From positions 11,724,748-11,788,747 of the forward strand of contig JARWKL010000006.1 in assembly GCA_029961685.1 (NCBI GenBank): a DNA stretch of 64,000 nt. The letters run 5' to 3'. The notes under the pieces were generated by a model, which was not told the DNA's origin, made no database searches, and saw only the letters and a list, made by a program, of their open reading frames with translations. The position numbers were made by a program, and so were the translations under genes. This DNA comes from Aristolochia californica. Lineage: Eukaryota > Streptophyta > Magnoliopsida > Piperales > Aristolochiaceae. Shown here one piece after another: positions 44,601 to 53,689 of this stretch (positions within the stretch are counted from its first letter, which is position 1; each line of letters begins with the position of its first letter).

Positions 44601-45249
44601 TTTGTAAGTGGGCGAAATAATGGCTTGTTTGACTCGGGTAAATATCCCACCGCACGTTCACTTGAAAATATAATAAGCGTTTGTTCTCTTTAAAAGGTTT
44701 GGATCCATAGTTGATTTTCATCTTTAACATGTTTCAAGCATGCATATCTATTTTTAAAACATGTCTAGAAATCTCTTTCTTACAAAATTCCAAGCTATTA
44801 GAGTTGAACAAGTGGAATTTCCCAAACTTGGATTACAAAACTTTTGTGTTCATTTGTGGTGTGTGAATAAATTTTCCTTACTTACATTTTTTATTGTTTT
44901 AAATTTTTTCCATACATGAACTCTAATATTTTAATTTTGTTGTGATGTATTTGCGTTTTCATCACTTTTCATGATTTCGAGATGAAGGGGAAGTGCAAAC
45001 TCAACTATTTATTTAAGAAAATAGTATACGTCTAAGATGGAAATGCACAATGCACAAATTTAGAGGGAGATAATTCCAAAAAGTTTTTGTAATTTTTAGG
45101 GATTGTAAACTCTTTTTTTTCATATATTCGGTTTTGCAATCGTCGGGAAAAGGGGGACGTGGGGTGTGTTTAAACGGAGTGTTGACTCCCAATCCATAAG
45201 TCATTTCTTTTAAAAATATAGCCTGTTACGCATCATAAATTGCTTTACA

Positions 45250-48200
45250 ATCATCTATGATATTTAGGTCAGCTTTTTGTGAGTGGGAAAAATAATAGCT
45301 TGTTTGAATTGGGTAAATATGCCACCGCACGTTCACTTGAGAATTTAATGAGCGTTTGTTATTATCTTTAAAAGTTTTGGATCCATATGTCATTTGCATA
45401 TTTAACATGTTTCAGGCATGCATATCCATTTTTAAAACATGTCTAAAAATCTCTTTCTTATAAAATTCCAAGCTTTTAGGGTTGAACTACTAGAATTTCC
45501 CAAACTTGGATAACAAAACTTTTGTGTTCATTTGTGGTGAGTGAATAAATTTTTCTTTACTTACATTTGTTATTTTTTAAAACTTTTCCCATACTTAAAC
45601 TCTAAAATTTTCATTTTTTTGTGATCTATTTGTGTTTTCATCTCTTTTCTTGTTTAGGAGATGAAGGGGGAGTTGAAACTCAAGTTTTGATTTAAGAAAA
45701 AAGTATACATCTAAATTGGCAAAGCACAATACACAAATGTAGAGGGAGATAATTCCAAAAAGTGTTTGTAGTGTTTAGGGATTGTATAAACTCTTTCTAG
45801 TGTTTATATATTAGGTTTTGCAATCGTCGGGAAAAGGGGGAGGGGCGGGGGGATTTTTAAACTGTGTGTTGACTCCCAATCCATAAGTCATTTCTGTCAA
45901 AAATATAACCCATTTTGCATGATAAATCGCATTACAAATATCTGTGATTCATAGGTCAACTTTTTGTAAGTGGTAAGAATATTGGCTTGCTTGACTAGGG
46001 TAAATATCCCACTGCACGTTCACTTGAGATTTTAATGAGCGTTTGCCATTCTCCTTAAAAGGTTTGAATCCATTGGTCATTTGCATCTTTAACATTTTTC
46101 AAGCATGCATATGCCTTTTCAAAACATGTGTAGGAATCTCTTTCCTATAAAAATCCAAGCTATTTGGGTTGAACTAGTGGAATTTCCCAAACTTGGATAA
46201 CAAAAATTTTGTGCTCATTTGTGGTGTATGATTAAATTTTCCTTACTTACATTTTTTATTGTTTTAAAATTTTTCGAAACAAAAAATCTAAAATTTTCAT
46301 TTTGTTGTGATCTATTTGCGTTTTCATCTCTTTTCTTGTTTACGATATGAAAGGAAAGTGGAAACTCAAGTTTTGATTTAAGAAAAAAAATATCAGTCTA
46401 AAATGGAAATGTACATTGTACATATGTAGAGGGAGATAATTCCAAAAAGTGTCCGTAATTTTTAGGGATTGTAAAAAAATTTTAGAATTTAAATATTAGG
46501 TTTTGCAATCATTGGGAAAAGGGGGAGGCGGGGGATTTTTAAACTGAGTGTTGACTCCCAATCCACAAGTCATTTCTTACGAAAATATAGCTTGTTACGC
46601 ATGATAAATAACTTTACAATCATCTATGACAGTTAGGTCAGCTTTTAGTACGTGGGACAAATAAAGGCTTGTTTGACTCAGGTAAATATCCCACCACACG
46701 TTCACTTTAGAACTCAATGAGCATTTCTGATTTTCTTTGAAAGGTTTGGAACCATAGGTCATTTGCATCTTTAACATCTTTCATGCATGCATATCCATTT
46801 TTAAAACATGTGTAGAAATCTCTTTCTTATAAAATCCAAGCAATTAGGTTTTAACAAGTGGAATTTCCCAAACTTGGATAACAATACTTTTGTGTTCATT
46901 TTTGGTGTGTGAATAAATTTTCTTTACTTACATTTGTTATTGTTTTAATCTTTTTCCATACATAAACTCTAATATTTTCATTTTTTTGTGATCTATTTGC
47001 GTTTTCATCTGTTTTCTTGTTTACGAGATAAAGGGGGAGTGGAAACGCAAGTTTTGATTTAAGAAAAAAATATACATATAAAATGGAAATGCACAATGCA
47101 CAAATGTAAAGAGAGATAATTCCAAAAAGTGTCTGTAATTTTTAGGGATTGTAAACTCTTTCTAGTTTTTATATATTAGGTTTTGCTCGTTGAGAAAAGG
47201 GGGTGGCGGAGGATTTTTGAACTTTGTTGACTCCCAATCCATAGGTTATTTCTTAAAAAAATAAGGCCCGTTACGGATGATAAATAGCTTTACAATCATA
47301 TATGGTTGTTTTGTCAACTTTTTGTATGTGGATAAACTAATGGCATTATTGACTCGTGTAAATATCCCACCGTACATTCACTTCAGAATTTAATGAGCGT
47401 TTATTATTCTCTTTAAAAGGTTTGGATCTATTGGTCATTTGCATCTTTAACATGTTTGATGCATGCAAATGCATTTTTAAAACATGTGTAGAAATCTCTT
47501 TCTTATAAACATCCAAGCTAGTAGGGTTGAACTAGTGGAATTTCCCAAACTTGGATAACTTAACTTTTGTTTTCATTTGTGGTGTGTGAATAAATTTTAT
47601 TAACTTACTTTTGTTATTGTTTTAAACTATTTCCAAACATAAACTCTACAATTTTCATTTTTTTGTGATCTATTTGCGTTTTCATCTCTTTTCTTGTTTA
47701 CGAGATAAGGGGGGAGTGGAAACTGATGTTTTGATTTAAGAAAAAAATTATACATCTAAAACTGAAATTCAAAATACACAAATATAGAGGGGTATAATTC
47801 CAAAAATTGTCTATAAATTTTAGGGATTGTAAACTCTTTTGATTTTTTATATAATAGGTTTTACGATCGTCGAGAAAGGGGGAGAAGGGGGATTTTTAAA
47901 CTAAGTGTTGACTCCGAATCCATAAGTCATTTCTTAAAAAAATATAGCCAGTTACGCATGATATATCTATTTACAATCATCTATGATTGTTAGGTCAACT
48001 TTTCGTAAGTGGGCAAAATAATGGCTTGTTTGACTCAGGTAAATATCCCACCGCATGTTCACTTGAGAATTTAATGAGCGTTTGTTATTCTCTTTAAAAG
48101 GTTTGGATCCATAGGTCATTTGCATCTTTAACATGTTTCATGCACGCATATCCATTTTTAAAACATGTATAGGAATATATTTCTTAAAAAAATCCAAGCT

Positions 48201-49080
48201 ATTAGAGTTGAACTACTGGAATTTCCCAACCTTGGATAACAAAACTTTTTTGTTCATTTGTGGTGTGTGAATAAATTTTCTTTATTTACATTTGTTATTT
48301 TTTAAAACTTCGTCCATTCAAAAACTCTAAAATTTTAATTTTTTTGTGATCTATTTGCTTTTTCATCTCTTTTCTTGTTTACGAGATGAAGGGGAAGTGG
48401 AAACTCAAGTTTTGATTTTATAAAAAAGTATACATCTAAAATGGAAATGCACAATGCACAAATGTAGATGGAGATAATTTCAAAATGTGTCTATAATTTG
48501 TAGGGATTGTAAACTCTTTTTAGTTTTTAAATATTAGGTTTTTCAATCGTCGGGAAAAGGGGGAGGTAGAGTATTTTTCAACTTAGTGTTAACGCCCAAT
48601 CCGTAAGTCATTTCTTACAAATATATAGCCCGTTATGCATGATAAATCTCCTTACAATCTTCTATGATTGTTAGGTCAACTTTTTGTACGTGGGCAAAAT
48701 AATGGCTTGTTTGACTCGTGGAAATATCCCACCGCATGATCACTTGAAAATTTAATGAGCGTTTGTTATTCTCTGTAAAAGGTTTGGATCCACTAGTCTT
48801 TTGCATCTTCAACATGTTTCAAGCATGCATATCCATTTTTAAAAAAATCTGTAGAAATCTCTTGCTCATAAAATTCCAAGCTATTAGGGTTGAACTAGTG
48901 GAATTTCCTAAACTTGGATAACAAAACTTTTGTGTTCATTTGTGGTGTGTGAATCAATTTTCTTTACTCATAGTTGTTATGTTTTAAATTTTTTCCTTAC
49001 ATAGACTCTAAATTTTTCATTTTGTTCTAATCTATTTTTGTGTTCAGCACTTTTCTTATTTACCCTAAGAAGAGAGAGTG
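45250..49080. repeat. Multi-monomer block, copy 2 of a long-range duplication
   Basis: Counterpart of the block at 34.86-38.69 kb. The diagnostic variants appear at about 45,306, 45,797, 47,260, 48,308 and 48,950 in the same order. The two blocks differ by scattered substitutions and a few small indels, so the duplication is not recent. Confidence 0.75.
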
Positions 49081-49840
49081 GAAACTCAAGTTTTGATTTG
49101 AGAAAAAAGTGTTCATCTAAAATGGAAATGCACAATGCACAAATGTAGAGGAAGATAATTCCAATAAGTGTTCATAATTTTTAGGGATTGTAAACTCTTT
49201 TTTGTTTTCATATATTGGGTTTTATAATCATCGGGAGGTAGGGGATTTTTAAACTGGGTGTTGACTCCCAATCCACAAATCATTTCTGAAAAAAATATAG
49301 CCCGTTACGCATGTTAAATAACTTTAGAATCATCTATGATTTTTAGGCCAACTTTTTTTAAGTGGGCAAAATAATGGCTTTTTTTACTCGAGTAAATATC
49401 CCACTATATGTTCACTTGAGAATTTAATGATCATTTTTTATTCTCTTTAAAATGTTTGGATCCATAGCTCATTTGCATCGTTAACATGTTTCAAGCATGC
49501 ATATGCATTTTTAAAACATGTGTAGAAATCTCTATCTTCTAAAATTCCAAGTTATTAGGGTTGAACTAGTGAAATTACCCAAACTTGGATAACAAAACTT
49601 GTGTTCATTTCTTGTGTGTGAAAAAATTTCTTTACTTACATTTGTTTTTGTTTTAAACGTTTTCCATACATAAACTCTAAAATTTTCTTTTTATTTTGAT
49701 CTATTTGCGTTTTCATCTCTTTTCTTGTTTACGAGATGAAGGGCGAGTGGAAACTCAAGTTTTGATCTAAGAAAAAAGTATACAAATAAAATGGAAGTGC
49801 ACAATGCACAAATGTAGAAGGAGGTAATTCCAAAATTTTG

Positions 49841-50160
49841 TTGTAATTTTTAGGGACTATAAACTCTATATAGCTTTTCTATATTATGTTTTTCTATCGT
49901 CTAGAAAAAATGGTGGCAGGGGATTTTTAAACTGAGTGTTGACTCCTAATCCATAAGTCATTTCGTATGAAAATATATCCCTTTACTCATGGTAAATCGC
50001 TTGTAATTTTTAGGGACTATAAACTCTATATAGCGTTTCTATATTACGTTTTTCTATCGTCTGGGAAAAAGGGTGGTAGGGGAATTTTAAACTGAGTGTT
50101 TACTCCTAATCCATAAGTCATTTCTTATGAAAATATATCCCGTTACGCATGATAAATCGC
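49841..50160. repeat. 160-bp tandem partial duplication beside the EPRV junction
   Basis: TTGTAATTTTTAGGGACTAT starts at 49841 and again at 50001. Each copy runs through the G-rich stretch to GATAAATCGC or GGTAAATCGC. Both copies share the private variants CTCTATATAGC and GAAAATATATCCC, so the duplication is local and relatively recent. It ends about 150 bp from the left edge of the pararetroviral insert. Confidence 0.85.
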
Positions 50161-50307
50161 TTTACTATCATCTATGATTGTTATGTCCGCTTTTTGTAAG
50201 TGGGCAAAATTATGGCTTGTTTGACTCAAGTATCCCACCGCACGTTCACTTGCGAATTTAATGAGCTTTTTTATTCTATTAAAAAGGTTTGGATGCGTAG
50301 GTCATTT

Positions 50308-50346
50308 TCTTTGTAAACGATCTAAAAGTTTTTGTCTATAGATCAT
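50308..50346 (-). pseudogene. EPRV ORF3 start, truncated by the satellite junction
   Basis: An ATG at 50346-50344 overlaps the TGA of ORF2 (ATGA). About 13 codons beginning Met-Ile-Tyr-Arg-Gln-Lys follow before viral sequence stops at the junction. By position this would be the next cistron of the polycistronic RNA, possibly the movement or coat protein gene. Too little remains to identify it. It is proposed because the same ATGA overlap links the coat-protein and polymerase ORFs. Confidence 0.45.
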
Positions 50347-50675
50347 CTATTACGGGATGCTGTCCAAGCTTGTTCAACATCATCCTTTGTCGGGAATTTT
50401 TTGTGAGAATTTCCAGGAAATCCTATGACTTGAGCTTGGGCTTCTTCCCTGCTATGATATATTCCTGTTTCTCTTCCTATGAAGACAACATACCAGTATT
50501 TTTGTTTTTTTGGTTTTCCGTATGTACTTGTAGAGGCTTCTCCTATTGAAGCGGTGTCTACAGGTTGAGATACGGTTTCTTCTTGGGTCATTCTATAGAT
50601 TTCTCTTTGCAGAATGATTACCAAATCTTCTAAGAATTGTTTAGATAACATATTCTTGAAGTTCAAGTTGTTCAA
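50343..50675 (-). CDS. EPRV ORF2: small protein with viroplasmin / RNase H1 N-terminal-like domain
   Basis: An intact frame of 110 codons, or 102 if the ATG at 50651 is used (it overlaps the ORF1 stop by 11 nt and may be preferred). Residues 1-30 look helical, 31-55 are a polar linker rich in Ser, Thr and Glu, and 57-104 form the recognisable domain: YWYVVFIGRETGIYHS, then an EEAQAQVIGFPG-type segment, then HKKFPTKDDVEQAW. This matches the caulimovirus viroplasmin fold (Pfam Cauli_VI), also present as the hybrid-binding N-terminal domain of cellular RNase H1, which binds RNA or RNA/DNA duplexes. In caulimoviruses the domain belongs to the transactivator/inclusion protein at the 3' end. Here it is in a small ORF just after the leader. 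The domain call is strong, the role is inferred. Confidence 0.75.
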   Translation of the reverse strand: MNNLNFKNMLSKQFLEDLVIILQREIYRMTQEETVSQPVDTASIGEASTSTYGKPKKQKYWYVVFIGRETGIYHSREEAQAQVIGFPGNSHKKFPTKDDVEQAWTASRNR

Positions 50676-50967
50676 TCCTGATTTGGAGTTTCAGGTCTTT
50701 GATAACTTGTTTTAATCCTACTGGACCGAGTCCTAAGAATCGTCCATCTCGGATTATCCTTCTTCCTTCGTTGTTATATTCTACAACTAAAGGATTTTCT
50801 TCTAACTCTTTGAATTTGGCTTGAACTCTTAAGAGTTGATCTTTTAATTGTCGAATCCAGACCTTCTGGAATTCAATTTGATTATCATACCTTCTAGGCA
50901 TAATTTGTTTTCGCAATTGCGAATAGTTTATAAGTCTTATCTCTGGATTAGACGTATTTTGTTCCAT
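50641..50967 (-). CDS. EPRV ORF1: 108-aa protein of unknown function
   Basis: First ORF downstream of the primer site, intact, ATG at 50967, TAA at 50643-50641, overlapping ORF2. It has two charged, probably helical stretches (about residues 27-57 and 84-106, the latter with Leu/Ile spacing suggestive of a coiled coil) joined by a segment with RFLGLGPVGLKQ. No domain is recognised. Position and size recall the small 5' ORFs of badnaviruses or caulimovirus ORF VII/II/III, but no homology can be claimed. ORF1 and ORF2 together might have been the N-terminal part of one protein separated by a frameshift, but the ordered stop/start overlap makes separate cistrons more likely. Confidence 0.6.
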   Translation of the reverse strand: MEQNTSNPEIRLINYSQLRKQIMPRRYDNQIEFQKVWIRQLKDQLLRVQAKFKELEENPLVVEYNNEGRRIIRDGRFLGLGPVGLKQVIKDLKLQIRIEQLELQEYVI

Positions 50968-51125
50968 ATAGGAAGTTTTAAGTTTTTGTACATTTGTTCC
51001 TTACAAATGTTACATGGGATGTGATCAGTATGGGTTGTAACTGTTTGAGAGTATGTATACCTAAACAGAAAGAATCAAAGTTAAGCTTTGACTTCTTTGA
51101 CACATATAAACCAAGTCTACTACTC

Positions 51126-51138
51126 GGCTCTCATACCA
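51126..51138 (-). promoter_or_regulatory. tRNA-Met-like minus-strand primer binding site of the EPRV
   Basis: TGGTATGAGAGCC on the minus strand differs from the initiator-Met consensus TGGTATCAGAGCC by one base. It lies about 160 bp upstream of ORF1 and defines position 1 of the circular viral map. A second, weaker partial match (TGGTATCAGT, 51190-51181) lies about 50 bp upstream. Confidence 0.7.
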
Positions 51139-51152
51139 TTTTTAACACAAGG

Positions 51153-51248
51153 AGTCTCTAGCAGACTCTGACAGTTGAATACTGATACCAAAAGCACTAT
51201 TGCTATGATATAAATCACACAAAGTCTCTAATAGACTTGCAAATACAG
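51153..51248 (-). other. Paired short hairpins in the EPRV leader
   Basis: AGTCTCTAGCAGACT (51153-51167) and AAGTCTCTAATAGACTT (51232-51248) are both short inverted repeats with AGTCT/AGACT arms, about 80 bp apart, bracketing the secondary TGGTATCAG match. Their similarity suggests a duplicated structural element of the leader RNA. Confidence 0.5.
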
Positions 51249-51743
51249 TGGAAGAAAACCTAGGGATGAGGGCAGCGGAACTAGAATCCTAGGGGTTTCT
51301 ACCTGCCAGTCTAGCTACAGGCAGCGAAAAACATCGATGACTCACACAATACTATTCCTATAGTTACATTTCGACAGTCCTATCATTTCACTATCTTATC
51401 ACTCTCTGCTTCCTACCACATGTCACTGCTCTGTACTCGTTTGTGTCTATTTCATAACTATCTAATAGGCCCAACATGACTTCTGCTGCTACTTAGAACT
51501 TCTTCGGGGTTTGACCCTATTCCTGCCAGCTTACCACCACGTGGGCAATTCCATCAATGCGGTCCTCACAGTCTCCAGAGGACCCCAAGCCGTTCCTATT
51601 AACCATTGCGGCTCCATGGCTGCTTCAGTAGGGTAGAGCACAGCTCCGTTTCGTTTTTTACCTCGGAACGTAGCCGAATAATTCCAACTCTCTAGCTTCT
51701 ATCCTATTTGGCACTATTTCGATACTATTTCTTTTTGATGAGT

Positions 51744-51918
51744 GAACAGTAATAATGAATAGTAACCATGAATAGTAACCATGAGCAGTACTTTGGAACA
51801 GTAAAAACAAACACTGTGGAGATCATATATATAGATGTGGAATATGAATAGTAATAACAACTACTGTGGAGATCATATTTATATATGCAGAACATGAACA
51901 ATAATAACAACTACTGTA
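51744..51918 (-). repeat. Compound tandem repeat in the EPRV leader (13-bp x4 then 50-bp x2.5)
   Basis: On the plus strand a GA(A/G)(C/T)AGTA-type motif (once with A for G, GAACAATA) starts at 51744, 51757, 51770, 51783, 51796, 51846 and 51896. Spacing is 13, 13, 13, 13, 50 and 50. The two full 50-bp units share ACTGTGGAGATCATAT and each contains an AT-rich run; one reads TATATAAATA on the minus strand. It lies between the main TATA box and the primer site. It may be regulatory or a replication-slippage product. Confidence 0.75.
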
Positions 51919-52270
51919 TGAATCACAATATTAAAAACATGCGGAAAATATAAAAACATTGTTCAAAATAAATAAAAACATAACTAAATACATACCCTTA
52001 AAAAAGGGAAAAGAAAAAACTACTTAGCTACATAACTCCCGAAGTTACCGAAAGTGGCACCGGTCGGTTCCCTCTTTTCTACTCAGCCATTACGGCTGTT
52101 AAGCACATACCGTGCTTGAGGAACTTGCCGAAGAAAGATCGCCAATAATCGCGCCTTCGTCTGCGAATGCTAATGCGTTGTCAATTTTTGAGTTGCTCCA
52201 AGTTTGAATTGCTTCAATTTCGAATTTAGAGTCTCCGAGTTCGAATCTCCCAACCTCTGGAGGAGCGTCG

Positions 52271-52278
52271 TATTTATA
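52271..52278 (-). promoter_or_regulatory. Candidate pregenomic RNA promoter TATA box
   Basis: TATAAATA on the minus strand, about 300 bp downstream of the 3' ORF stop and about 170 bp downstream of the TGACG motifs. It is the best canonical TATA in the intergenic region. An alternative TATATAAATA lies in the repeat cluster near 51,880. Confidence 0.6.
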
Positions 52279-52389
52279 GCTGAAGAACTTTCATGTCTTC
52301 CACTTTTACCCTTGATTGAAAGGTGTGTGTTTAAAGACAAAGGGTAACTTTTTCTTTTTGGCATGTCATTTTTGCCCTTGCATTATTAC

Positions 52390-52405
52390 CTTTCGGCACC
52401 GAAAG
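52390..52405. other. 16-bp inverted repeat upstream of the EPRV TATA box
   Basis: CTTTCGG-CA-CCGAAAG, 7-bp perfect arms, about 115 bp upstream of the TATA box. Possibly a binding site. No function is shown. Confidence 0.5.
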
Positions 52406-52432
52406 CAGGGGTAGAAATGTCTTTTCTACTTG

Positions 52433-52453
52433 TGACATCATGATGATGACGTG
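52433..52453. promoter_or_regulatory. as-1-like bZIP motif pair in the EPRV promoter
   Basis: TGACATCA, six bases, then TGACGTG. Paired TGACG-type sites spaced like this are the as-1/ocs class bound by TGA bZIP factors, present in caulimovirus full-length promoters. The first half-site is imperfect and the distance to the TATA box (about 170 bp) is larger than usual, so the call is tentative. Confidence 0.5.
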
Positions 52454-52579
52454 CAGGAATCTTTTTAGCCATCTTTGAATTGATGACATTTGTAGCCGCC
52501 TTTGTGGACTTTTTAGCTGCCTTTGCTGAATTTGATTTCGTCGTGGGCCGTAACGGCTGCTGATGTGGTTGCTGACTGC

Positions 52580-52786
52580 TCATTCGGACAGTTGCCTTTT
52601 TGTGCACAGTTTATAGGTGTGTTCCTTCAGAAAAGTCTTCTGGGCCATCTGACAGAAGCTTTTCTTTGTTTTTTTGCTGAAGGTGATATTTCCTCTGAGG
52701 AGTTTCTTCAGCATAGCTTCAAGACTGGTCTGGACGGAAGTCAGAGTCTCTTTATAGCTTTTCGAGACGATCATCAGTGGGACGGA
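52580..52786 (-). pseudogene. EPRV 3' ORF, C-terminal part (downstream of nested insertion)
   Basis: About 67 codons continuing the frame of the 55973-57246 segment, ending at a natural TGA (52582-52580). The nested element's target duplication ACGGA (52782-52786 and 55973-55977) separates the parts, and the frame is the same on both sides. The tail is Lys-rich and helical-looking, compatible with nucleic-acid binding. Interrupted, so not functional as one ORF. Confidence 0.75.
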
Positions 52787-53672
52787 TGTTATGGTCCCTA
52801 GCCATGGATCTAGTAACTCGGCGAGATACTCTTGAATCAAGCACGTACACAAAAGTTCTCCAACCACTCTTTGTTGGAAACATAATTTCTTTTCTCTCAC
52901 AAATGGGTTCAAACACTATTCACGAATAGGTAAAACACTATTCACGCTCATAAATTAATAATAGAACTTCAGCTTTATGAACTTAGGAAAATAAAATCTC
53001 TATGTTACCTTTTGAATACCACGTCATCAAGAATTCGAAATTCTTCTCCTCTGTTTTGCCATGAGGGAAGAGTCCTCTGTTTTGCCTTGAGGGATGAAGA
53101 GGTCTGTTTCTTACAGTAGTGAGCCACGAAAATTCCTTCCCCTTCCTCTTGGTTCCGTTGGTGAAGCCAATCCCTTTTTCTAGCTTGGAATTGGGTAGGG
53201 TTTGACCCCCTCTCAAGAGACCTCCAACCAGCAGCTCCTCTGCCGTCGCCTTGGCTTAAGAAGGGGTTCATGTAACCCTTCTTCCTTCTTAGTTCCGTGA
53301 AAACACCAAGGCCTCTCTCCACCACGTTAGGTAGAGATTAACCCTCTTTTCTCTTCCTTTCTCACTCACCCAAGACACCCACGAAGTCACCAATGTAACC
53401 CAAGAAAACCAAGAAAAAGAATCACGCCAAGACCCTAGCAATGGAGCTCGGGAAGACCCTAAATTACCCTAGTTTAAGCTAAATCCGAACTTCCTTTATT
53501 TCTCCATCCTTACCCCTTAAATAGGGTAATTAACATCAACATGGGTTAGGGTTATAAAACCCAATTCTACCCCTACCTTTAAGTCTTACTACAAATCAAT
53601 AAAATTCGAAATTAAAAGCAACATAAATAATAAAATTAAAGTAGATGACTCAGTCTTATTGAGTCCATAACA
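52787..53672 (-). repeat. 3' LTR of the gag-only element
   Basis: 886 bp, TG...CA ends, matching the 55084-55972 LTR over its full length. On the minus strand it has CCCTATTTAAGGGG about 150 bp in, a possible TATA region, and TTATAACCC nearby. On the plus strand it holds a repeated AAACACTATTCACG phrase and a duplicated CCTCTGTTTTGCC phrase. Open frames in this LTR recur in the other copy and look like chance. Confidence 0.93.
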
Positions 53673-53689
53673 TCTGCCCCCCCTTGGAG
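53673..53689 (-). other. Polypurine tract of the gag-only element
   Basis: CCAAGGGGGGGCAGA on the minus strand, directly next to the 3' LTR start. It is the plus-strand primer site in LTR retrotransposons and confirms orientation. Confidence 0.8.

Larger units (their letters stand above)
11764..50307. repeat. ~680-bp tandem satellite array, central segment
   Basis: Roughly 56-57 monomers of the same satellite, same orientation, resuming at the exact monomer position where the solo LTR interrupts it. Landmark GAGATGAAGGGGGAG recurs every 675-681 bp, for example near 21193, 21868, 22549, 23227, 23908, 24586, 25266 and 25947. Internal deletions shorten some units, for example near 14208, 18835, 29465, 29706, 33280, 39655 and 39866, several with a few bases of shared sequence at the joint. 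Groups of monomers share private variants, revealing higher-order structure. No protein gene, RNA gene or other insertion was seen in this 38.5-kb stretch. Confidence 0.97.
50968..52579 (-). other. EPRV intergenic region: promoter, leader and primer site
   Basis: A non-coding stretch between the 3' ORF stop (52582-52580) and the ORF1 ATG. In minus-strand order it holds TGACG-type motifs (52433-52453), an inverted repeat (52390-52405), a TATA box (52271-52278), a cluster of direct repeats (51744-51918) with a second TATA-like run, two short hairpins (51153-51248) and the primer site (51126-51138). This layout matches the pregenomic-RNA promoter and long structured leader of caulimovirids. If the 52271 TATA box is used, the leader to the ORF1 ATG is about 1.27 kb. 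I saw no minus-strand AATAAA polyadenylation signal. Confidence 0.7.

Noticed and set aside
1..50307. CRISPR-like or coding-repeat interpretation of the array
   Set aside because: The repeat unit is ~680 bp with no short repeat/unique spacer pattern, and the context is plant retroelements.
50308..50340. Possible host gene fusion at the left junction
   Set aside because: The ORF runs out within a few codons of entering the satellite. Junction only.
52523..52801. 92-aa plus-strand frame
   Set aside because: Antisense to the C-terminal part of the EPRV 3' ORF and its promoter edge; runs into the LTR. A shadow frame.
52983..53325. Minus-strand frames of 77 and 106 aa in the LTR
   Set aside because: Partly repeated in the other LTR copy (55280-55516), no domain, and within U5/R-type sequence. 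Chance frames.
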